Shown here: piece by piece, positions 1 to 4,333 of the stretch
How positions within the stretch are numbered: the first letter of the stretch is position 1
Layout of the letters: the number at the start of each line of letters is the position of its first letter
Assembly: GCA_012837655.1 (NCBI GenBank)
Contig: DUQT01000151.1
Coordinates: 1-10,768, forward strand
Direction: 5' to 3'
Length of the DNA: 10,768 nucleotides
Origin: Actinomyces sp.
GTDB lineage: Bacteria > Actinomycetota > Actinomycetes > Actinomycetales > Actinomycetaceae
Notes under the pieces: generated by a model
What the model saw: only the letters and a program-made list of their open reading frames with translations
Told to the model about the DNA's origin: nothing
Databases searched by the model: none
Position numbers and translations under genes: made by a program

Positions 1-7
1 CAACTGC

Positions 8-358
8 TTACACGACGTCCTCAGCAGACTTGTCCTGCTGAGCAGCCACAGCCGCGGCGACAGCGCCTTCAACCAGTGGACCGTCCGCAAAATAGGCAGG
101 TTCGTCCTCCAAGAAATCTAGGACTGATTCCACTGTCAGGGTCGCTGATCCCAGATCAGTAAGGATGACGACCGGACCATTTTCGAGGAGTTCGTTCACG
201 GTCTTGTCGACGAGGTCGTAGGAAGTTCCGATACCTCCGTCAGCGGTTCCGCCGGCGGGCTTGATTACTACGTCTGGAGCCATTTGCTCGGCGACTTCAA
301 CGACGCCAAGCGCAAGATTCTTCGAGTGAGAAACGATAACGAGGCTAACTTTAGCCAT
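8..358 (-). CDS. dhaM: DhaM, PTS phosphotransfer subunit of dihydroxyacetone kinase (EIIA domain only)
   Basis: DhaM is the cytoplasmic phosphoryl carrier that takes phosphate from the general PTS protein HPr and rephosphorylates the ADP held by DhaL. The 116-residue product matches the mannose-type EIIA fold. It starts with a beta strand ending in SHS, placing the phosphorylated histidine at residue 11 (the equivalent of E. coli His9), followed by a glycine-rich GGTADGGIGTS loop (about 37-47) and LTDLGSAT (about 66-73). The length equals one EIIA domain; the HPr-like and EI-like domains of the long E. coli DhaM are absent, as in many Gram-positive homologues. The ATG overlaps the dhaL stop by 8 nt (ATGGCTAA), and GGAGG at 365-369 lies 6 nt upstream, which fixes the start. 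The stop lies 7 nt from the window edge, so any downstream partner gene is out of view. Confidence 0.93.
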   Translation of the reverse strand: MAKVSLVIVSHSKNLALGVVEVAEQMAPDVVIKPAGGTADGGIGTSYDLVDKTVNELLENGPVVILTDLGSATLTVESVLDFLEDEPAYFADGPLVEGAVAAAVAAQQDKSAEDVV

Positions 359-983
359 CTAGCGCCTCCACGGCTTGCTCAAGCAGGATCGCTGAAGAGA
401 CGGCACCCGGGTCCAGGTGTCCGATTGAACGTTCTCCCAGGTAAGACGCGCGTCCTTTAGTTGCTTTCATGGGTTTGGTTGCTTCGGCACCTTCGCGAGC
501 TGCTGCCGCGGCGGCGTGAAGAGCATCTTCAGCGCTGGCACCATCATCGGCAGCCTCACGGGCCGCCTTCGCTGCAGGAGCCCACGCATCCACCATGGTT
601 TTCTCGCCCTCCGTCGCCTTGCCGCGGGCTTGGATACCACCCAGTGCGGCTTCTAGCAATGCCGCTACGTCATTCGCTTCGAGCTGCTCAACGCCATCAC
701 ACGCCTTTGCTGCACGCAGGTAGGCGGTTCCGTACAGCGGCCCAGCGGCACCGCCAACGGTTGACATGAGGGTCTTTGCGACCATCTTTAATGCGGACTG
801 GATGTCTACAGGCTCATCCTTATCGATTGCTTTGCCCACGCCAACGAATCCACGGTCCATGTTTTCACCGTGGTCACCGTCACCGATTTTGCGGTCAAGA
901 TCAATCAGCTCAATGCGAGCGTCAGATATTGCCTGCTGGCTGTTCTTAATCCAAGCCAGAACCCACTGGGTATCCAAGCTCAT
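351..983 (-). CDS. dhaL: DhaL, ADP-binding subunit of dihydroxyacetone kinase
   Basis: DhaL holds a tightly bound ADP that is phosphorylated by DhaM and then passes the phosphate to dihydroxyacetone bound on DhaK. The 210-residue length is the family norm. The metal-binding aspartates are visible as D30, D35 and D37 in LDRKIGDGDHGENM. The nucleotide-loop GGAAGPLYGTAY (77-88) and the C-terminal KGRASYLGERSIGHLDPGA segment (176-194) are also family hallmarks. An alanine-rich helical stretch occupies about 136-168. The ATG sits 5 nt after the dhaK stop; an AAGGGG inside the last dhaK codons can serve as ribosome-binding site. The tight spacing and the 8-nt overlap with dhaM indicate translational coupling, fitting equimolar subunits. 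Confidence 0.95.
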   Translation of the reverse strand: MSLDTQWVLAWIKNSQQAISDARIELIDLDRKIGDGDHGENMDRGFVGVGKAIDKDEPVDIQSALKMVAKTLMSTVGGAAGPLYGTAYLRAAKACDGVEQLEANDVAALLEAALGGIQARGKATEGEKTMVDAWAPAAKAAREAADDGASAEDALHAAAAAAREGAEATKPMKATKGRASYLGERSIGHLDPGAVSSAILLEQAVEALDG

Positions 984-988
984 TGGTT

Positions 989-1990
989 TTACATCCCCTT
1001 CCGGTATGCCGGAGTGTTGACCGGCGCGTCAAACAGTTCAAGCATGTCGTCTTGCAAACGCAAAAGTGTGAGCGACGCGCCCGGCATTTCAAGACTCGTT
1101 ACGTAGTTTCCGACGAGCGTGCGAACAGCGTTGATTTCATCTGCCTTTAGCAGTTCCTGCACCTTGCGGTTCACAATGTACAGTTCTGAAAGCGGCGTTC
1201 CACCCATTCCATTTACGAGGACGATGACGTCATCGCCAGTTTCAAATGGTAGATCTTCGCGGACCTTCGCATAAAGTTCGGTTACGAGCTCATCTGCTGG
1301 CTTCATTTCGGTGCGGCGGTATCCGGGTTCGCCGTGGATTCCGATACCCATTTCGACCTCGGTATCGCCAAGTTCGAATGATGGCTCTCCCGCGTGCGGG
1401 ACTGTACAGGGGCCAAGTGCAAGGCCCATGGAGCGCATGTTGTTGTTGACGGCCTGCGCTATCTGGGTGACGGTTTCCAGGTCGTCACCGCGTTCAGCAG
1501 CTGCGCCCGCGATCTTTTCTACAAGCATGGTGCCCGCAACACCGCGGCGACCGGCTGTGTAGAGCGAATCTTCTACAGCGACGTCATCGTTGACGATCAC
1601 GGACTTCACTTCGATGTCATCCATCTCTGCGAGTTCCGCGGCTGTTTCGAAGTTTAAAACATCGCCCGTGTAGTTCTTTACGATGTGCAGTACGCCAGCT
1701 CCACGGTCTACTGCCTTGGTGGCTTCCTGAATCGGGTCTGGCGTGGGAGACGTAAATACTGCACCGGGAACCGCGGCGTCTAGCATGCCGTATCCAACGA
1801 ATCCGCCGTGAAGGGGCTCGTGGCCGGAGCCGCCACCGGAAACGATGCCCACCTTTCCTTCGGCTTTAGGTTCGGCTCTGACGATGTAGGTCGGATCGAA
1901 ATTGACCTTCACGAGATCGGCGTGTGCCAGCTCGAAGCCTTCCAGTGATTCGTTTACGACGTCGTGTACATCATTGATTAGCTTTTTCAC
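989..1990 (-). CDS. dhaK: DhaK, dihydroxyacetone-binding subunit of PTS-dependent dihydroxyacetone kinase
   Basis: DhaK binds dihydroxyacetone covalently as a hemiaminal with a histidine and presents it to DhaL-ATP, giving dihydroxyacetone phosphate for glycolysis. The 333-residue protein has the expected motifs: SGGGSGHEPLHGGFVG (51-66, His57), KNYTGDVLNF (105-114, Asp110) and GIGIHGEPG (215-223), where His219 is the substrate-anchoring histidine (E. coli His230). The length is slightly below the E. coli protein, as is usual for a family member without C-terminal ATPase domains; the separate dhaL and dhaM confirm the PTS-type rather than the ATP-type enzyme. The start codon is GTG (1988-1990), supported by a GAGGA about 7 nt upstream. 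It is the first gene of the dhaKLM operon. No glycerol dehydrogenase or regulator gene is visible nearby. Confidence 0.96.
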   Translation of the reverse strand: MKKLINDVHDVVNESLEGFELAHADLVKVNFDPTYIVRAEPKAEGKVGIVSGGGSGHEPLHGGFVGYGMLDAAVPGAVFTSPTPDPIQEATKAVDRGAGVLHIVKNYTGDVLNFETAAELAEMDDIEVKSVIVNDDVAVEDSLYTAGRRGVAGTMLVEKIAGAAAERGDDLETVTQIAQAVNNNMRSMGLALGPCTVPHAGEPSFELGDTEVEMGIGIHGEPGYRRTEMKPADELVTELYAKVREDLPFETGDDVIVLVNGMGGTPLSELYIVNRKVQELLKADEINAVRTLVGNYVTSLEMPGASLTLLRLQDDMLELFDAPVNTPAYRKGM

Positions 1991-2042
1991 GTTGCATCCT
2001 CACAATCGCTGTTTGGGAAAAGCCCAGGTCAAGCCAATTGTG

Positions 2043-2050
2043 ACACGTGT
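2043..2050. promoter_or_regulatory. palindrome ACACGTGT, possible operator in the dha leader
   Basis: ACACGTGT is a perfect 8-bp palindrome located about 55 bp before the dhaK start and just downstream of the predicted transcription start, a position suitable for a repressor roadblock. A further inverted pair, CTGAT and ATCAG, flanks the candidate -10 region on its gene-proximal side (about 2054-2081). The binding protein is unknown, and an 8-bp palindrome can occur by chance. Confidence 0.25.
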
Positions 2051-2073
2051 TTGTCTGATGCACCACATGTTGA

Positions 2074-2102
2074 AGTATCAGTCACATAGACACCACGGGC
2101 AA
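2074..2102 (-). promoter_or_regulatory. candidate promoter of dhaKLM
   Basis: Reading the minus strand, TTGCCC (2097-2102) and GATACT (2074-2079) are separated by exactly 17 nt, each matching 4 of 6 consensus bases of a housekeeping promoter. Transcription would start near 2066 and give a leader of about 75 nt. A TTGACC lies nearer the gene but lacks a good -10 at the right distance. The call rests on a motif match only. Confidence 0.35.
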
Positions 2103-2122
2103 TAGGGTGAATCCTTCTAGCT

Positions 2123-2155
2123 CACTCGTAATGAACTGCAGGCCTGCTGCGAGTG
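2123..2155. repeat. imperfect inverted repeat with a central 10-bp palindrome
   Basis: CACTCG (2123-2128) and CGAGTG (2150-2155) are complementary, and between them sits the perfect palindrome GCAGGCCTGC (2138-2147). There is no T-run on either side, so it is not a typical intrinsic terminator. It lies in the 2103-2370 spacer between the dha promoter region and the insertion sequence remnant. Confidence 0.35.
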
Positions 2156-2169
2156 GCTTGCTGGACTTC

Positions 2170-2217
2170 TCTCAACCAGGCATGTAGGCGAAGCGCATTA
2201 GCACAGGCCTGGTGAGA
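2170..2217. repeat. 11-bp bulged inverted repeat
   Basis: TCTCA plus CCAGGC (2170-2174 and 2176-2181, one A bulged between them) pairs with GCCTGG plus TGAGA (2207-2217) across a 25-nt loop. It overlaps the stop codon of the small minus-strand reading frame described here. No T-tract follows on either strand, so terminator function is uncertain. Confidence 0.35.
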
Positions 2218-2351
2218 AGAGAGATGACGTAAATACCGGCAGCGAGTTGAAACATGAAACTTGATAGGCGTTTAAGGTCAATTTTCTGCTTGCTATTTGC
2301 AAGATAACCCATCCGTCGAGGCAGAACATATTTATTGGTCCTGCTTTGTTC
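2172..2351 (-). pseudogene. possible 3' remnant of a membrane-protein gene
   Basis: This stop-to-stop minus-strand frame of 59 codons (in-frame TAG at 2352-2354, TGA at 2172-2174) has credible protein character. A basic segment (KQKIDLKR, about residues 21-28) is followed by a single hydrophobic helix beginning FMFQLAAGIYVISLL (about 32-46), then a positively charged end RPVLMRFAYMPG. The only in-frame ATG (residue 14, ending at 2312) has no convincing ribosome-binding site. The frame begins right beside the insertion sequence debris, so it may be the tail of a gene cut by the insertion. The family is not recognised. It could also be non-coding sequence that happens to stay open. Confidence 0.3.
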
Positions 2352-2381
2352 CTAGTAGGAGCGTGTGGAGTGGCCTATATT

Positions 2382-2763
2382 TTAGGTCCAGTTGGTTTGA
2401 GTGTTGGCCGTGTTTTGTTCTTTCCATTTTTCCGCATACTGTCGCGGTCTGAGGTAGCCCAAAGAGGAGTGCGGGCGGCATTCATTGTACGGCCGTGACC
2501 ATTGTTGCAAGAGAACGCGAGCGTGGGCCAGGTTTTCGATGTTGTTGTCTTCGTAGAGCTCATCGCGCGTCCGGTTATGGAAAGATTCAACAAACCCGTT
2601 ATGGCCTGGGCTGACCCGGTGGAATGAATGCCTGGATAGTGTCATCCTCACCGGCCCAGTCTTGAAGGGCTTTTGAGATGAATTCCGGCCCGTTATCCAT
2701 CCAGATCACCCGAGGCCGAGAGCCATTTTCAAGACATGCAAGGTCAAGGAGCTCGATCACGGG
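2382..2763 (-). pseudogene. IS3-family transposase OrfB, C-terminal part, frameshifted
   Basis: The translated minus strand gives the end of an IS3 integrase core. The first half (upstream of about 2615) reads VIWMDNGPEFISKALQDW and, after an acidic stretch, IQAFIPPGQP; it then meets a stop in that frame. The continuation GHNGFVESFHNRTRDE and RPHSSLGYLRP is found in a neighbouring frame. Joining the two at CCCAGG (2605-2610) restores exactly 35 residues between the aspartate of MDNGPEF and the glutamate of FVESF, the DD(35)E spacing of the family, so a one-base insertion is the likely lesion. The N-terminal two thirds of OrfB is missing here and the upstream neighbour is IS1249-type sequence. 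Confidence 0.85.
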
Positions 2764-3303
2764 TTATAGGACAAATTGGGTTGCTGGGGGGTAGTCCCAG
2801 GTGTTGTTATATGGGGTTCGGTGGTGTAGTTCGTTCCATGCGATGGCGTCTTCCCATTTTGGGATTATCCCGTTGGTTTGGTGTTCAAGGGTGGCTTTTT
2901 GCCAGGCGGGGTCGCAAAACGTGAATATCACGCCACGACTGATGAGCTCGTTAATACTGTTACGCACTCTGACTAGGCGCTCATGAGTGTAGACCCACCC
3001 TGTAGGGGTGAGAGTTTTCTCGGCTAGGAAATCACTCCAGTACTGGCCCCAGGCTTGATAGTTAGCCAGCCAGGCCAGTGCCTGGTCAGTGTTTTTGACC
3101 CTTAACAGCTGCTTTCCTAATAAGTACAACTCTTTAGAGGCTGGTAGTTTCGGGCGCATAGTAGTGGCGTGGCGGATTTGAGTCAAGACGTGGAAAGTAC
3201 ACCTTTGATGCTCACTATCAGGCCACACTCGGCGCAACGCTTTTTCGAACCCGCCACCACCATCAGAGACCACCAGTAATGGTACGTTTGCGCTGATTAG
3301 CAC
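2764..3303 (-). pseudogene. IS1249-type (IS256-like) transposase fragment, N-terminally truncated and internally deleted
   Basis: The 179-codon open frame resembles IS1249-group transposases of actinobacteria. VVSDGGGGFEKALRRVWP (11-28) carries the second catalytic aspartate (D14), followed by HQRCTFHVLTQIRHATT (32-48), RPKLPASKELYLLGKQLL (51-68) and VYTHERLVRVRNSIN (103-117). The first 14 residues start abruptly at the junction with IS3 sequence, so the zinc-ribbon and first catalytic aspartate are gone. After TNGI (about 143-146) the expected segment with the catalytic glutamate and the following HRGL-type region is absent; the chain jumps to a tail, DAIAWNELHHRTPYNNTWD, that looks like the family's usual C-terminus. 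An in-frame deletion near 2862-2872 explains this. The GTG start is only a junction artefact. The family assignment is from memory of the motifs. Confidence 0.75.
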
Positions 3304-3393
3304 TGCGTGAAAGCCCCACTATGCGACAAGCAAGTCTTTGCCAGTAGCCCAGCTCAGCCAGATGCCAAACAGCATCATGGGGGCGAGCTGGGC
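3304..3393 (-). pseudogene. IS3-family transposase OrfB, N-terminal fragment
   Basis: The minus-strand frame directly after the orfA remnant reads HDAVWHLAELGYWQRLACRI and then VGLSRSA. This matches the start of IS3 OrfB proteins, where a helical domain with an RRACRxxGLSRSxxR-like motif precedes the integrase core. About 30 codons remain; the frame then passes out of register into IS1249-type sequence at about 3300. It lies on the same strand and in the same order as the C-terminal fragment at 2382-2763, so both probably come from one copy of the element. Confidence 0.65.
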
Positions 3394-3531
3394 TTAGAAG
3401 TTTCCCTGCAGCAGTTACTTCCAAGCAGCTTTCTCCAGCTCTGCCTGGTCAAGCAGGCGTTTAAGGCGCAAGTTCTCCTCGTTCATTTTCTGATGAGCCA
3501 GCGAGATTAGGTGATTGGCAGCCTACACGTG
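3394..3531 (-). pseudogene. IS3-family OrfA, C-terminal leucine-zipper remnant with a nonsense codon
   Basis: In the minus-strand frame ending with TAA at 3394-3396 the sequence MNEENLRLKRLLDQAELEKA is followed by AWK, a TAA stop (3415-3417), then LLQGNF and the final stop. This is the typical heptad-repeat tail of IS3 OrfA, which normally ends in a KE-L--GNF-like string, so the internal TAA most simply arose from GAA. The helix-turn-helix half of OrfA is missing; an in-frame TAG stands at the upstream border. The same DNA is read in another frame by the C-terminus of the neighbouring membrane protein. Confidence 0.65.
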
Positions 3532-3925
3532 TTCGTTTGAATAACCGAATCAAGTAGCCTGCCATGAAAATAATGGCAGGAGTCCCGTACAGCCCACACA
3601 AATTAATACCTGAAGATGACGGGTAGATTGGGTACCAGATGTCGTATCCGGCTGCTAGTGGGCTTCCTCTCATGGCAAGCCAGTGCGCTAAAACGTCAGC
3701 GATCAAACCCGAAAAGTACAGAAGAATTGATAAAACGACAAGGCGCAACGGCCGTTTCTCTACAGGAATACTTCGGGTCAGGACAAGCGCCGTGACCGCG
3801 ATAATAATCGGTGAACCGAGCACGAATGGGAATAAAATCCATGTAAGTGCCGGGACGCGGAAAACTGTCTGAAATCCTAATACACACGATCCATAGATTG
3901 CTACGGTTTTCATCGTGTTACGCAT
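3461..3925 (-). CDS. small multi-pass membrane protein of unknown function, probably with an altered C-terminus
   Basis: The 154-residue product (from the ATG at 3923-3925; a second ATG lies at 3911-3913) has strong hydrophobic segments at about 26-50, 59-83 and 107-129, and perhaps a fourth at 7-22. Charged links RSIPVEKRPLR and KRTR follow the positive-inside pattern. No signature of a known family is recognised. The frame stays open upstream to a TTG at 4015, but that extension is not hydrophobic and has no good ribosome-binding site; only a weak AAGAG precedes the chosen ATG. The last 15 or so codons (after about 3510) are read out of the IS3 orfA remnant in a different frame, so the natural C-terminus has probably been replaced. 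The gene may be a live but modified gene or the 5' part of a broken one. Confidence 0.5.
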   Translation of the reverse strand: MRNTMKTVAIYGSCVLGFQTVFRVPALTWILFPFVLGSPIIIAVTALVLTRSIPVEKRPLRLVVLSILLYFSGLIADVLAHWLAMRGSPLAAGYDIWYPIYPSSSGINLCGLYGTPAIIFMAGYLIRLFKRTRVGCQSPNLAGSSENERGELAP

Positions 3926-4038
3926 TGGTTGCTCTTGTTCATAAAAGCTTATTTCTGTGTCTAAAGTCAGTCTACCGGTGCATTTGAGGCGACATAGTAC
4001 TTGCAGACCTGTCAATCCGGCATAAAAGGGGACATTCT

Positions 4039-4185
4039 GTGGCGAAAGACGGTATTAGTTGTGGCGGTCGCCGTGTGTCGGTTCGGTCAGAAGTTGGCGA
4101 ATTAATAGCTGGCCCTAAGACCGAGAAGCCGGCAAATTGGCATCGGCTCAGTTTAGTTGACAGTTTACAAGCAGGCCGAATGTAA
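4039..4185 (+). CDS. possible small ORF, 48 aa, unknown
   Basis: A GTG (4039-4041) preceded by AGGGGA at 7-8 nt opens a 48-codon plus-strand frame starting VAKDGISCGGRRVSVRSE and ending LVDSLQAGRM before TAA. It is hydrophilic, mildly basic at the start, with no membrane segment and no recognised motif. The ribosome-binding site is better than those of several larger chance frames here, and nothing else explains 4016-4160. It would be the only plus-strand gene in the window, which counts against it. It may be a remnant of a longer gene. Confidence 0.25.
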   Translation: MAKDGISCGGRRVSVRSEVGELIAGPKTEKPANWHRLSLVDSLQAGRM

Positions 4186-4202
4186 AGCTTTGCTTGTTTA
4201 CA
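4164..4202. promoter_or_regulatory. three alternating 6-bp sites TTTACA / TGTAAA / TTTACA
   Basis: TTTACA (4164-4169), TGTAAA (4181-4186) and TTTACA (4197-4202) alternate in orientation with 11- and 10-bp gaps, so each neighbouring pair forms an inverted repeat and centres are 16-17 bp apart. A plus-strand TTGACA (4157-4162) lies directly before the first site and would be spaced 18 bp from TGTAAA as a -10, 4 of 6 consensus. This may be an operator cluster or a remnant of one; no regulated gene is obvious downstream. Confidence 0.25.
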
Positions 4203-4238
4203 GCGAGCCTGGCTACCCATTCGACGTCAAGATCAGCG

Positions 4239-4263
4239 GCCTGCACCACAAATGGGTGCAGGC
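4239..4263. repeat. 9-bp perfect hairpin
   Basis: GCCTGCACC (4239-4247) and GGTGCAGGC (4255-4263) are perfectly complementary around a 7-nt loop, extendable by one G-U pair. It lies about 70-95 nt beyond the folC stop. No T-run follows on either strand, so it is not a classical intrinsic terminator, though it could support termination or protect the transcript end. Confidence 0.45.
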
Positions 4264-4278
4264 TGCCAGATCGAAACA

Positions 4279-4320
4279 GTTCCCAGGCGCTACTCAGCTG
4301 TATAGGTAGTAGCCAGGAAC
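4279..4320 (-). terminator. candidate terminator hairpin of ileS-folC
   Basis: Starting 14 nt past the folC stop, the minus strand can fold GTTCCTGGCTAC (4309-4320) back on the imperfectly complementary segment at 4279-4293, giving about 11 base pairs with small bulges around a 15-nt loop. Only a short TGTTT follows, so it lacks a proper U-tract. Its position is right for the operon end, but the structure is imperfect. Confidence 0.3.
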
Positions 4321-4333
4321 GTCCTGCTTATGT

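Larger units (their letters stand above)
2371..3531 (-). mobile_element. nested, degenerate insertion sequence remnant: IS3-family element interrupted by an IS1249-type fragment
   Basis: Read 5' to 3' on the minus strand, the order is: IS3 orfA 3' end, IS3 orfB 5' end, a large IS1249-type transposase fragment, and IS3 orfB 3' end. The two orfB pieces fit the same IS3 subgroup and lack the middle of the gene, which suggests that an IS1249-type element entered orfB and that later deletions removed one junction, the start of the IS1249-type gene and part of its interior. The left boundary is placed tentatively at a TG-starting sequence (2371) just beyond the orfB stop; the right boundary lies somewhere near 3510-3531. 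No intact terminal repeat pair or target duplication could be identified. The element cannot encode a working transposase. Confidence 0.75.
4157..4309 (+). pseudogene. possible coding remnant, 50 codons, unknown
   Basis: From the in-frame stop before 4157 to tandem stops at 4307-4312 the plus strand stays open, and its second half has protein-like composition with C or G in most third positions: YPFDVKISGLHHKW followed by VQAARSKQFPGATQLYR. The frame overlaps the end of the 4039-4185 frame by 29 nt in another register, so both could be parts of one frameshifted gene. No family is recognised and there is no convincing start. The hairpin at 4239-4263 lies inside it, so an RNA role for the segment is an alternative. 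Confidence 0.22.

Noticed and set aside
461..769. Plus-strand open frame opposite dhaL
   Set aside because: It is antisense to a clearly conserved dhaL, is rich in Arg, His and Pro as expected from reading GC-rich DNA in the wrong frame, and has no recognisable motif.
4010..4015. TTG start or TTGACA -35 for the membrane protein gene
   Set aside because: As a start codon it adds a 30-residue segment without a ribosome-binding site. As a -35 it has no -10 at 16-18 bp; TACTAT follows at only 10 bp.
3972..4220. Minus-strand open frame of 82 codons upstream of the membrane protein
   Set aside because: No hydrophobic core, no motif, cysteine- and arginine-rich, no ribosome-binding site; competing plus-strand frames in the same place look more natural.
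2000..4333. CRISPR array, defence system or phage integration site in the low-GC island
   Set aside because: No regularly spaced direct repeats, no tRNA gene, no integrase of the tyrosine or serine type and no defence-protein motif; the transposase fragments explain the protein similarity seen there.
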